Below are positions 14,856-22,910 of a stretch of 24,677 nucleotides of DNA, piece by piece. The notes beneath the pieces are model-generated. The model saw nothing but the letters and a program-made list of their open reading frames with translations, had not been told where the DNA came from and did no database searches. A program made the position numbers and the translations under genes. The stretch is from Planctomycetota bacterium (lineage in GTDB: Bacteria; Planctomycetota; Brocadiia; Brocadiales; Brocadiaceae): NCBI GenBank assembly GCA_023261465.1, contig JAHFOW010000016.1, positions 1-24,677 of the forward strand, given 5' to 3'. Within the stretch, counting starts at the first letter, position 1. Each line of letters begins with the position of its first letter.

Positions 14856-15458
14856 AAACCAGTGCGGCCACCATGGAACAGCACGAAGATGCATAATACG
14901 TTCAATAACCATCGGCAACGCTGCCGCAAACCATAATCGTTTCGCCTCGGTTTTCATTGCCCTGAGATTAACCTGTACAAAATCGGCGGCACGATAATGA
15001 GAGAAACGTGGAATAAAGCGCGGCGTATTTTTAACATAATTTGAATAAGTATCCCCAAAAAGTTTTTGGAGAACCTGTTCCTCGGATGCAATTACCCAGC
15101 GTGAATAAATTACACTTATTATTACTATTGCCACCACCATCGAAATACTCTCTAAAAAGAATGAGACTGACAGTGCGAAGCAAAAACTCCCAAAATACAA
15201 AGGATTACGGGTAACAGAATACGGTCCCTCGGTTTGCAATTCTTTATCTTTTCGTCCGCCAACATACAAGGTAGACCATATTCGAAAAGTTACATAGAGT
15301 CCGAAACAGAACCATCCCAGCACATCTGTGACAAAATCAATGAATGTATTTTCTTCAATGAGCGGGGCGCTCAACATCACAATAATCCCTATTGGGAATA
15401 AACAAATAACACCAAGTAACCCCCTGTATTTAAATGTAAACGAATCAGAAACTTTCAT
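14844..15458 (-). CDS. Isoprenylcysteine carboxyl methyltransferase (ICMT/PEMT)-like membrane protein
   Basis: A 204-residue protein with about four membrane segments and the signature of the ICMT/phospholipid methyltransferase superfamily: GPYSVTRNPLYFGSF (the G-P-Y-x-x-x-R-N-P-x-Y loop that binds S-adenosylmethionine), followed by RWVIASEEQVLQKLFGDTYSNYVKNTPRFIP (the E-E-x-x-L-x-x-x-F-G-x-x-Y-x-x-Y-x-x-x-x-P-R-F-x-P motif). A further 45-residue basic and tryptophan-rich tail is unusual. It begins 14 bases after the RND pump gene, with AGGGGAAAG upstream of the ATG, so it is the last gene of the efflux operon. Methyltransferases of this type are found next to cobalt/zinc/cadmium efflux genes. 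The substrate is not known. Confidence 0.8.
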   Translation of the reverse strand: MKVSDSFTFKYRGLLGVICLFPIGIIVMLSAPLIEENTFIDFVTDVLGWFCFGLYVTFRIWSTLYVGGRKDKELQTEGPYSVTRNPLYFGSFCFALSVSFFLESISMVVAIVIISVIYSRWVIASEEQVLQKLFGDTYSNYVKNTPRFIPRFSHYRAADFVQVNLRAMKTEAKRLWFAAALPMVIERIMHLRAVPWWPHWFILP

Positions 15459-15472
15459 TTGGATTCTTTCCC

Positions 15473-18400
15473 CTAAAATTTAGCGAATCTGTACACGAGT
15501 TTATATGAAGCTGGCAGGACAACAAGGATAATAAGTGTTGATGTGATAAGACCTCCAATGAGAACAATTGCCATAGGTTGTTGTATCTCGGAACCTGCGC
15601 CCATCCCTATTGCAAGGGGAACAACACCTACAATCGATGTAATAGCCGTCATCAGGACAGGTCTCATACGGGTCTTCCCCGCTAAGAACAACGCCTCCTG
15701 AATGGGATGTCCTTCCTTCCTTAATTCATTGATAAATTCCAGCATAATGATGCCCTTTTCTACCGTAAGTCCAAAGTGCGCCACCATGCCAATCAGGGAC
15801 GATATGTTAAGGGTGTTTCCGGTTAAAAACAGCGCCCATACGCCGCCCATCAGGGCAAAAGGAATAAAGACCATCAACAGGAATGCCTGCCAGACAGATC
15901 TAAACGCCGCCAGGAGTAACATAAAGACAACTATGGCGGAGACTATAAAAATAGTTAAGAGTTGGCGGGTTAGTTCCTGCTGCCGTTCGTAGTTGCCACC
16001 GAAAGTGACATAATATCCCGATGGTAAGCTAAGTTTCTTTGTCTGATTCTGTATATCAGAGACGACACTGCCAATGTTTCTATGGGAGATATTACAGGTG
16101 ACTTGAATCCTGCGCTGCATATTTTCTCTCTTGATGCTCAATGGACCTGTATCTCTCCAAATCTTACATACTGAAGATAATCTTATTTTGTTTCCACCCG
16201 GCGTATCGATAAGGAGAGCGCCAATCTTTTCAGGGTCATCCCGAAACTGCTCCTGAAGCCTGACGAGTACGTCATATTCCTTTATATCTTTCACGACTGT
16301 TGTTACCACCCTTCCGCCCATAGCTGTCTCAACCGCATCACCAATAATCTTTGCATTCAAACCGTAGCGGTTGGCACGTTCCCGGTCTACGAGCATATTC
16401 AATTGCAATATACCCAGGGTTTGTTCCACACCGACGTCTGTTACTCCTGGTATGTTTCGCATAATCTCATCAAGCTGATTACCTTTTTGAACCAGAATAT
16501 CTAAATCATTGCCAAAGATGTTTACCGCCAGTTGTCCACGCACGCCCGATATGCTTTCTTCAATTCTATCGTTCAGGGGTGTGGTAAAGGCAATAATCGA
16601 ACCAGGGAAGTCTTCTGTATGCCTCCTCATCCAATCCTTTATCTGATCAACAGAATACTTTCTTTCCTTCCAATCGGCCAGTTGGATATACATCTCAGCA
16701 ATATTTGCCGTTTCGGGCATCTCCGAACCCTCTGGTCTGCCTACCCTCTGGATAACTTCTTTTACATCGGGGGCCTGTTTGATAATCTGAGCTACCTTAT
16801 CCGATATGCGTGCTGTTTCTTTCAAACTAGAACCTGGTGGCGTTATTACCACTGCCACTAAAGCGCCTTCATCAAAGACCGGTAACAGTGAAGTGCCTAT
16901 CAATGGAACAAGAAGCGTTGTTACTCCCAAAACTCCAAGTGCAATAAGGCAGGTTGATTTGGGTCTTTTCAGGGCGGTATTGCATATCGGCAAGTATCCC
17001 TTTAACGAATGTCTGGTAAGCCACCCCTCCTGCTGTTTGTGGTTATGCTTTAGTTTTATAAATGTATAGCATAGGATCGGTGTTAACGTTAAGGAAAGTA
17101 TAAACCCTATAAGCATGGACACGACGATGGTAAATGCAAAGGGATAAAATAATCTGCCCTCGAACCCCGTTAAAAATAATAATGGCGCAAAAACGGCAAT
17201 GATTATTAATGTAGAAAAGGCGATGGGACGTCGTACCTCGATGCTTCCCTTTAATGTTGCGGCAAATCGATCGTTTGGATTCAACAGCATATGACGGTAG
17301 ATATTTTCCGTATCGACAATGGCTCCATCAATCATCGTTCCCAGTCCTACCACAATTCCACCCAGGGACATAACGTTGATGGTAATATGGAACAGCTTCA
17401 TACAGGCAAAGGTAATTGCGACAGAAATAGGGATTACGACCGTAAGAATCAAGGTAGCCCGAATATTGTTGAGGAATGGAAGACAAACCAGAATAACGGC
17501 GATACCGCCAATAATCATGGACTCCTTCAGGTTTCTTATGGATAAGTTAATTAGCTCCGATTGGTCGAAGAACGCCTTGATTTCCGCGCCTGTCGGAAGC
17601 ATGGATTGTATTTCCATAAGCGCCTTTTTTACGCCGTGAATAACAGGCATGGTATCAACACCGTAGTGTTTTGTCACCGTGGATAACACGACTTCTTTAT
17701 TGTTTATCAGCGCCAATCCCCGCCTGAATTGCCCACCTTCCCTGATCGTGGCAACATCTTTGAGGTACAGGGGAACACCATTTCTGGTGGCAATGGCAAT
17801 ATGGTACAGGTCGTTGAGCGTGGTGATACGTCCCAGCCCTCTGGTTGCATATTCAATAGGGTCACAGGGAATTATATTGCCGGTGAAATTTGCGTTATTA
17901 TCCTGAAGGGCATTCGTTACCTGGTTCAGAGAGACACCCAGGAATCTCATTTTCAGCATATCCAGTAATACCTGATACTGACGCACTTCTCCTCCCATAT
18001 TCCACACCCGCCAAACACCAGGTACAGCTAACATGCGATAACGCACGTCGTAATTAGCCAACTCTCTCAAATCTAATGGGGATAAATCCCCTTTGATATA
18101 ATACTCAACGACCTCACCCAGCCTGGACGCGGCGTTTGACAGTATGGGTGCATGTGTCCCAAAGGGGAGCCGGGGGATGACATCGGTGAGATTCTGAGTA
18201 ATCAACTGGCGTGCAAAATAATAATCTGTACCCCATTTAAATGACAGGATAACCCATGAAACACCATACATGGTGTTAGATCGTATCCCGGTGACATCGG
18301 GAGTGCTGCGTAGGGCACTCTCAATAGGGCGCGTTATAAGGGTCTCAACCTCCTGTGCTGCAAGTCCCGGGTTTTCTGTAATCACCGAAATAATGGGAGA

Positions 18401-18529
18401 ACTCAGGTCTGGTAAAAATTCTGTAGAAGTTTTGAAAATAGCTGTAACGCCAAAAAAAATAGCGAGGCATACAAACAGTATTACCAGGAGCCGGTGTTCG
18501 AGACAATATTTTATGACACAGGAAAGCAT
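15473..18529 (-). CDS. Heavy-metal-type RND efflux pump (CzcA/CusA family)
   Basis: A 1018-residue inner-membrane transporter of the HME-RND family. It has a membrane helix at the start, a large periplasmic loop (FLPDLSSPIISVITENPGLAAQEVETLITRPIE), then membrane helices 2-6 including helix 4 with the proton-relay acids in LGTMIDGAIVDTEN (Asp401, Asp406, Glu408). The second half repeats this: a periplasmic loop and helices 8-12. The three methionines that bind copper in E. coli CusA appear replaced: PPGSSLKE, RKYSVDQI and RIEESISGVRG occupy the matching places. The last resembles the GVR-containing segment of the CzcA divalent-cation branch. So Zn, Co, Cd or Ni is more likely than Cu, by inference. 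GAGGG is about 8 bases before the ATG. It works with the adaptor and outer-membrane factor encoded upstream. Confidence 0.9.
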   Translation of the reverse strand: MLSCVIKYCLEHRLLVILFVCLAIFFGVTAIFKTSTEFLPDLSSPIISVITENPGLAAQEVETLITRPIESALRSTPDVTGIRSNTMYGVSWVILSFKWGTDYYFARQLITQNLTDVIPRLPFGTHAPILSNAASRLGEVVEYYIKGDLSPLDLRELANYDVRYRMLAVPGVWRVWNMGGEVRQYQVLLDMLKMRFLGVSLNQVTNALQDNNANFTGNIIPCDPIEYATRGLGRITTLNDLYHIAIATRNGVPLYLKDVATIREGGQFRRGLALINNKEVVLSTVTKHYGVDTMPVIHGVKKALMEIQSMLPTGAEIKAFFDQSELINLSIRNLKESMIIGGIAVILVCLPFLNNIRATLILTVVIPISVAITFACMKLFHITINVMSLGGIVVGLGTMIDGAIVDTENIYRHMLLNPNDRFAATLKGSIEVRRPIAFSTLIIIAVFAPLLFLTGFEGRLFYPFAFTIVVSMLIGFILSLTLTPILCYTFIKLKHNHKQQEGWLTRHSLKGYLPICNTALKRPKSTCLIALGVLGVTTLLVPLIGTSLLPVFDEGALVAVVITPPGSSLKETARISDKVAQIIKQAPDVKEVIQRVGRPEGSEMPETANIAEMYIQLADWKERKYSVDQIKDWMRRHTEDFPGSIIAFTTPLNDRIEESISGVRGQLAVNIFGNDLDILVQKGNQLDEIMRNIPGVTDVGVEQTLGILQLNMLVDRERANRYGLNAKIIGDAVETAMGGRVVTTVVKDIKEYDVLVRLQEQFRDDPEKIGALLIDTPGGNKIRLSSVCKIWRDTGPLSIKRENMQRRIQVTCNISHRNIGSVVSDIQNQTKKLSLPSGYYVTFGGNYERQQELTRQLLTIFIVSAIVVFMLLLAAFRSVWQAFLLMVFIPFALMGGVWALFLTGNTLNISSLIGMVAHFGLTVEKGIIMLEFINELRKEGHPIQEALFLAGKTRMRPVLMTAITSIVGVVPLAIGMGAGSEIQQPMAIVLIGGLITSTLIILVVLPASYKLVYRFAKF

Positions 18530-18551
18530 CTCATTTACCCTCTCATTCCTC
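18518..18551. repeat. Junction duplication, copy at the pump start
   Basis: This 34-base stretch covers the start codon and first codons of the RND pump and matches 19567-19600 at 30 of 34 positions. Together the copies flank the Cys-rich protein gene at 18561-19532. Confidence 0.75.
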
Positions 18552-18560
18552 CTCTTTCAT

Positions 18561-19532
18561 TCACTTGGTTTTGATGTCTATGAGTTCTTCCCGATCGCCA
18601 GTTTCAGGATCGACCGTCAGAACAAGACCAACATTGGGGGCATAGTACTTGTTTTCGATGACATCGGGTTCAAGCGGTGAAAAATCCCTGGTCACCAGGC
18701 AGTTTTTAAAAGTACCGTATGGGACTTTGGCAGTGCCTTTCAGGCTGATCACCTTACCCATGTCTTCGGCTACACCAAGTGAAAACTCCTGGCGGTACAA
18801 ATCATGCACCTGTGGATTTGCCTTCATTACGATTCCCGGTTGGGCGTCGTCCACGCCTGCCTTCCATGACCCTTCAATACCAACCAAATCTCCCCCGGCG
18901 TATTGCTTTGCTTCTTCCCCAAAATACCAGATATTGCCGTCCTTATCCTGGGCAAACCAATCGAAAGTATCTTCTATGAGCTCGCCATTTAACGTAACTG
19001 TGTCTTTTATGACTACACAGCGTACTCCGAGAATCTCTTTAGTGTCATTTGTCACATTAAATTCATCATGTTCGGTGCCATCTTTTGTTTTGGTCTCATA
19101 GATGAAGGTCGTGCCAGGCGTAAGGGCAGAATATTGATTGTCGATTTTATCAACGAAATCATTTGGATTAATAACGGGATTATAACTCGCCCCGCCCAGT
19201 GCTTTGCAAATCTTCTGTCGTGCATCAAACTGATCTTTGCATTCTTTGAGATTAGATTTCATATCGTTCTTAGCTTTTTGCTTGCAGGAATTCCTCTCCT
19301 TAAGTGTTGGGAGGTTTTCACAATTGGCTATCGCAAGCCAGTAAGCTTCATGTGCTCCACTCGTGCAGGATTTTAACATAGCCGCCGATGTCTCCTGGCA
19401 TTGGTTATCTGTGCTATCGGCTGCATCGAGTGTGCAGACTGTATGAAACACGAATAGCGCCATAGTTGCCAATACGCCCTGTTTGAGAGGTCTAATCAAT
19501 ACACTTCTGCCGAATCTTGAGCAGAATTTCAT
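18561..19532 (-). CDS. Secreted Cys-rich protein of unknown function inserted in the efflux operon
   Basis: A 323-residue exported protein. A basic N terminus and hydrophobic segment (GVLATMALFVFHTVCTLDAAD) form a signal peptide. A helical region with seven cysteines follows, as in NQCQETSAAMLKSCTSG, LAIANCENLP, NSCKQKAKND, LKECKDQFDARQKICKALGG. The C-terminal 190 residues are beta-rich with a repetitive theme (FIYETKTKDG, VVIKDTVTLNGELIEDTFDWFAQDKDGNIWYFGEEAKQY, ENKYYAPNVGLVLTVDPETGD), resembling secreted proteins of unknown function that end in a YYAPNVGLV-type motif. The ATG at 19530-19532 has GGAGG 8 bases upstream. An upstream in-frame start is unlikely because it lies in the duplicated adaptor/pump junction. 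The Cys pattern could bind metal, but no function is proven. Confidence 0.72.
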   Translation of the reverse strand: MKFCSRFGRSVLIRPLKQGVLATMALFVFHTVCTLDAADSTDNQCQETSAAMLKSCTSGAHEAYWLAIANCENLPTLKERNSCKQKAKNDMKSNLKECKDQFDARQKICKALGGASYNPVINPNDFVDKIDNQYSALTPGTTFIYETKTKDGTEHDEFNVTNDTKEILGVRCVVIKDTVTLNGELIEDTFDWFAQDKDGNIWYFGEEAKQYAGGDLVGIEGSWKAGVDDAQPGIVMKANPQVHDLYRQEFSLGVAEDMGKVISLKGTAKVPYGTFKNCLVTRDFSPLEPDVIENKYYAPNVGLVLTVDPETGDREELIDIKTK

Positions 19533-19566
19533 CTTATTTGCCTCCTTCCATTGATTGTTTAAAAAT

Positions 19567-19600
19567 ACGGGAAAGCATCTCATCTACCCTCTAATTCCCC
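19567..19600. repeat. Junction duplication, copy at the adaptor end
   Basis: Matches 18518-18551 at 30 of 34 positions. It holds the stop codon of the adaptor and, one base later, a relic ATG CTT TCC start (M-L-S, as in the pump) that opens a 14-codon frame ending one base before the ATG of the Cys-rich gene. Confidence 0.75.
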
Positions 19601-20752
19601 TTCTTCTCCACCACCCTTTGATTTAAAGGTTAAATTTTTAAGCTGGTATGCTCCTTCTGTAACTAAAAGGTCACCCTCTTCTAATCCTTGCAACACCTCC
19701 ACCTTGCCATCTCTCTTAATGCCCGTTTCTATCACGTGCTTTTTAAAAGTGTTCTTGTCCATAGTAAAAACAATTTTGCCAAAGTCTTCCGGAAAGACGG
19801 CTATTTCAGGGATAACGATGGCATGTATCTTTTCATCAGTGGTGACCTGGGCAACGGCATAGGTGTGCACAGGAATATTTCCTGGGTTATCGACTACGAC
19901 ACGTGCCTCGATTGTTCTTGTGTCTGGATCTATAGATGGTGAAATATAATTGATTTCACCATCCAGACTTTGGGAGCTATCGGATACTACAAAGCGGACT
20001 TTTTGACCTGTTTTTATTTCAGGGGATTCTTCCGTGTATAAGTGAATAACACCCCATAGTTTTGAAGTATCCACCACTTCAAACAATGTGTTGCCCCGTG
20101 TAACCCATACCATGGGATTTATGTTTCTCCTGGTTACAAATCCATTGAACTGTGTATTGACTTTGAATATCTGGCCAACTGTTTGTGGATTTTCAATCTC
20201 TGCCAGCGTATCCCCTTGTTTTATCATATCTCCCTGATTGCGATTTACTTTGACAACCTTGCCATCGATGGGACAGTTGATCGAAATTATCTTTGTCCTG
20301 TCAAAATCTAACTCTGCGGGGAACTCGACAATCTTTGAAATATATGCTCTTTTTACTTCTACAGTTTTTATACCCGCCATTTCCTGCGCGTGCTTATCTA
20401 ACGTCAACAACTCAGGACGCATCTCTTTTTGAGTTGTGTTATATGCCGATTTTCCTTCGGAGGATTCTTTCCCTACAAGTTTTTCTGCCACATCACGCTG
20501 GCTTTTTGAGCAACTGGTTAAACATAATGAGAATAAAATTACGACGAATAAGGTTACGCCTCGAAGTATAAACCCTAAAGGGTGACACGGACAAACCTGT
20601 TTGTCCGTCCTTAACTTAATGTTTAGGAATTTCAATGTTTTTGGTAGGAGCCAACTCCTGTTGGCGACCGGAGTTTGCTCGCCGGTGTGCATGTCCATCG
20701 CCGTCAGGAGACGGCTCCTACCAGTCGCCGTAAGGCCTAATTTATTGTTCAT
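19580..20752 (-). CDS. RND efflux adaptor (membrane-fusion protein), hairpin-poor, with repeat-derived leader
   Basis: A 390-residue periplasmic adaptor that links the pump to the outer-membrane factor. Its ATG overlaps the stop of the upstream outer-membrane factor gene (ATGA) and has GGAGG 9 bases upstream, so the start is firm. Residues 60-81 give a lipoprotein signal with lipobox LTSC (Cys81). The half-lipoyl segments are INCPIDGKVVKVNRNQGDMIKQGDTLAEIENP and VNTQFNGFVTRRNINPMVWVTRGNTLFEVVD, with only about nine residues between them, where an alpha-hairpin of 60 or more residues is usual. A beta-barrel (TGQKVRFVVSDSSQSLDGEINYISPSIDPDTRTIEARVVVDNP) and a membrane-proximal domain follow. 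Residues about 10-60 are encoded by palindromic repeats. It ends next to the duplicated junction. Confidence 0.82.
   Translation of the reverse strand: MNNKLGLTATGRSRLLTAMDMHTGEQTPVANRSWLLPKTLKFLNIKLRTDKQVCPCHPLGFILRGVTLFVVILFSLCLTSCSKSQRDVAEKLVGKESSEGKSAYNTTQKEMRPELLTLDKHAQEMAGIKTVEVKRAYISKIVEFPAELDFDRTKIISINCPIDGKVVKVNRNQGDMIKQGDTLAEIENPQTVGQIFKVNTQFNGFVTRRNINPMVWVTRGNTLFEVVDTSKLWGVIHLYTEESPEIKTGQKVRFVVSDSSQSLDGEINYISPSIDPDTRTIEARVVVDNPGNIPVHTYAVAQVTTDEKIHAIVIPEIAVFPEDFGKIVFTMDKNTFKKHVIETGIKRDGKVEVLQGLEEGDLLVTEGAYQLKNLTFKSKGGGEEGELEGR
20572..20722. repeat. Palindromic repeats inside the adaptor reading frame
   Basis: Three inverted repeats lie within codons for residues about 10-60: ACCCT-AA-AGGGT (20572-20583), ACGGACAAAC-CT-GTTTGTCCGT (20587-20608), and 18-base arms starting GGTAGGAGCC (20643-20660) and ending GGCTCCTACC (20705-20722) with two mismatches. 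They resemble intergenic palindromic repeats but do not break the frame. Confidence 0.75.
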
Positions 20753-22029
20753 GGTAAATTTCCTCCGACAGCCTTTTCCAATTGTGCCTCAGCAATGTGC
20801 AAATCGTAGAGGCTTTGATAATAGTTGAGCATAACATCCAGATACGTTCTCTGTGCATCAACCACATCTAAAAAACCCAGCAGCCCCTTTTCAAAAGATT
20901 GTTTAATAATGTCTCTGGTTTTGGCGGTTTTTACTAAAATGCCTTCCTGGAAAAGCTGAACGGTCTTTTGTGCAATGGTATATTTATTAAAGGCATCCAG
21001 CACTTCCTGTGTTATATTGCGTTGAACTTGCTTCAAAAATTCTTCAGCGCCTTTCTTCTCGCCTTTTGCCTGGGCAATCGCCCCTTTCTTTCTATCCCAG
21101 ATCGGCATGGGTACAGAGATGGAAAATTCGGCTATAGGGTTACTCTCGGGATTGCCTAACGTTTCCACACCACCTGCAAGACCGACATCTACATCAGGTT
21201 TTGCAGAGAGCTTGTTCAATCCAACATTATAATCCAAACCCTTTATCCGGTGCATTTGGATTAAGATCGCAGGGTGGCTATTGATAGCCTTTCTTATAAG
21301 TTCTTCACGTGACAAATTTGTACGGGTAGGATAAGTTATAATCCTGCCTTGTATGTCAATGCGATTATCAGGGGGATTGTTGAGCAGAATGTTCAATTGA
21401 GACCTTGCCAACGCCAGGAGACCTTCAGACTCTTTCAGTAATTTTTCAGCCTTAACGAACTCAACGTTTGCCTTGGCTACCTCGAAGTCTCCCCCCAACC
21501 CTTGTTTCAAGCGATGGTTCACTAATTCGAGTAAACCACGAGCACCTACATGGTTTTCCCCGTAGAGTGAGAGATTTTCACGAGACAACAGGATATCATA
21601 AGATACTTTTTTTAGTTTATATTGCACGTCGATCTTTGTATTTTCCAGGGTAAGTTTCAATATCTCTACGTTCTCCGATGCGATGCTTTTACGGGTCGAC
21701 CGTTTGCCGGGGTATTCTAATCGCTGGGTAACCCCCAGCGTGGTCTTTGCCGTCCCATTACCCGGTGAATAATCCTCTACCCTTATGCTCCCATCAGGAT
21801 TTGGTGCAGTACCAGCCTGAATCACAGCTCCTTTCGACGCTTCTATCCGTTCCTCCAGCGAATGAATTTCAGGGTCTACCTGTACCCCTATCATCAGGAT
21901 TTCGTCAAGAGATAACTCTTTTGCATAGAGGGCGCTGGTTGTTAATAAAAAAAGAACTGCAGATATCGATAACCAGGAGAAAAACAATTTATTGCACCTC
22001 TGGAAAATACTCTTTCGGCCAATTTTCAT
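20749..22029 (-). CDS. Outer-membrane efflux factor (TolC/CzcC-like)
   Basis: A 426-residue protein with a signal peptide ending near ALYAK and two outer-membrane efflux protein (OEP) repeats, the helical and beta-barrel channel of tripartite pumps. Typical segments are LSLDEILMIGVQVDPEIHSLEERIEASKGAVIQAGTAPNPDG and TQRLEYPGKRSTRKSIASENVEILK in repeat one, and LIRKAINSHPAILIQMHRIKG, SVPMPIWDRKKGAIAQAKGEK and KGLLGFLDVVDAQRTYLDVMLNYYQSLYDLHIAEAQLEKAVG in repeat two. It is the first gene of the efflux operon and its stop overlaps the adaptor start. The ATG lies just downstream of a -10-like TATAAT, with no good Shine-Dalgarno sequence, so the message may be leaderless. Confidence 0.88.
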   Translation of the reverse strand: MKIGRKSIFQRCNKLFFSWLSISAVLFLLTTSALYAKELSLDEILMIGVQVDPEIHSLEERIEASKGAVIQAGTAPNPDGSIRVEDYSPGNGTAKTTLGVTQRLEYPGKRSTRKSIASENVEILKLTLENTKIDVQYKLKKVSYDILLSRENLSLYGENHVGARGLLELVNHRLKQGLGGDFEVAKANVEFVKAEKLLKESEGLLALARSQLNILLNNPPDNRIDIQGRIITYPTRTNLSREELIRKAINSHPAILIQMHRIKGLDYNVGLNKLSAKPDVDVGLAGGVETLGNPESNPIAEFSISVPMPIWDRKKGAIAQAKGEKKGAEEFLKQVQRNITQEVLDAFNKYTIAQKTVQLFQEGILVKTAKTRDIIKQSFEKGLLGFLDVVDAQRTYLDVMLNYYQSLYDLHIAEAQLEKAVGGNLP

Positions 22030-22035
22030 ACTTGT

Positions 22036-22052
22036 ATTATACCATACAGTAT
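22036..22052 (-). promoter_or_regulatory. Probable efflux-operon promoter -10 with adjoining dyad
   Basis: On the minus strand a consensus TATAAT (22036-22041) ends only six bases before the first codon. Immediately upstream is the dyad ATAC-A-GTAT (22044-22052). No convincing -35 hexamer is at 16-19 bases, which suits activator control. The regulator is not in the window. Confidence 0.4.
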
Positions 22053-22240
22053 ATGAACAGAAGATGAACGCAAAATTAATTTTTTGTAATCTTGATGTTT
22101 TGAAATTTCAAAGTACTGCTCCCCGCATACGACGCCGCACCAATAGTTAAGGGTGCCACACGCAGAAGCTCCTATCTTTACCCTTATCATGTTTTATATT
22201 TTTGACTGTTCAGGTAAAAGCCCAAAGGCTTACATAAGAT

Positions 22241-22296
22241 AGCTCAGGACAACGCCCTGGGTATAATAATAGAATACCTTTAAGCTCTGAAAGAGC
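22241..22296. repeat. Relic of a common intergenic repeat in an 880-base gene-poor gap
   Basis: AGCTCAGGACAACGCCCTGGG-type sequence (22241-22261) followed by GCTCT-GAA-AGAGC (22284-22296) resembles a widespread repeat in which an inverted CCCAGGG element precedes GCCCTGAAAGGGC. The gap 22053-22910 otherwise holds only this, the transposase relic and a terminator. Confidence 0.45.
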
Positions 22297-22513
22297 GTAA
22301 TAAAAAAGGACAATAAGATATCAAGACCCCGGCCATTTTATGTGCGACCACGTATAGTATGTAAAAGAGTTGATAGCATGCCGCCCAAAAACCCGCATTA
22401 AAAAAATGAAAATTCCTATGCAATCAAGATAGACGCCGGTATAGCAAGCTATATCGGATATGGAAGAAGATGATGGATAATAGGCATCATTATCCTGGCG
22501 GTGGTCCATTGTG

Positions 22514-22640
22514 CAGTCAGCAGATGAAGTACCTATAGGGATGTTATGTAATGAATGCGGGGGGGGGCCGGTATCAATGGAGGTATTTGCGGGTAATACT
22601 CAGGATCCTAAAACATTATACCTGTCTTGCCAAAATCCTT
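22514..22640 (+). pseudogene. IS1634-like transposase relic
   Basis: Reading plus-strand codons from 22514, the frame gives PIGMLCNE, then GGGPVSMEVFAGNTQDPKTL, ending at a stop at 22638-22640. The E-V-F-x-G-N-T-x-D-P-K-T motif is characteristic of IS1634-group (IS4-like DDE) transposases. The flanks do not continue the protein, so this is a small decayed fragment. A run of nine G (22559-22567) lies in it. In another frame 22551-22781 is open for 76 codons (HYTCLAKILETKPTTF onward), but I do not recognise it and do not call it a gene. Confidence 0.6.
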
Positions 22641-22810
22641 GAAACGAAACCCACAACCTTTGACAAAATCAAACAGGCGGTCAATTCCATACTTGAATTC
22701 ACTCCTGCCAACGCCTTATCAAGGAACGAAAAACTTCCTGATGGTTATTTAAATTACATCAGATACATATATAAATGTTAACAAATGTAACTCTTTAGGC
22801 ATTTTATTAA

Positions 22811-22840
22811 GAAAAAAAGGCGAACGCGAAGTTCGCCTTT
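22811..22840 (-). terminator. Intrinsic terminator of the hydrogenase-like operon
   Basis: AAAGGCGAAC (22816-22825) and GTTCGCCTTT (22831-22840) form a perfect 10-bp stem with a 5-base loop. Read on the minus strand it is followed by a run of T. It lies 70 bases past the stop of the small-subunit gene at 22911, the expected place for ending that transcript. Confidence 0.85.
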
Positions 22841-22910
22841 AGAAATGATAATTTAAACTTTGTGTCTGAATGCCTTCGAAGGAGATAGAGAGACTACCAA
22901 CCTAATATAC

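Noticed and set aside
22321..22509. A 62-codon minus-strand open frame.
   Set aside because: No recognisable domain, no Shine-Dalgarno sequence, and it lies in a region of repeat and transposase debris.
22551..22781. A 76-codon plus-strand open frame starting at the G9 run.
   Set aside because: It overlaps the transposase relic in another frame and has no clear ribosome-binding site or known motif; its second half is unidentified but not enough to call a gene.
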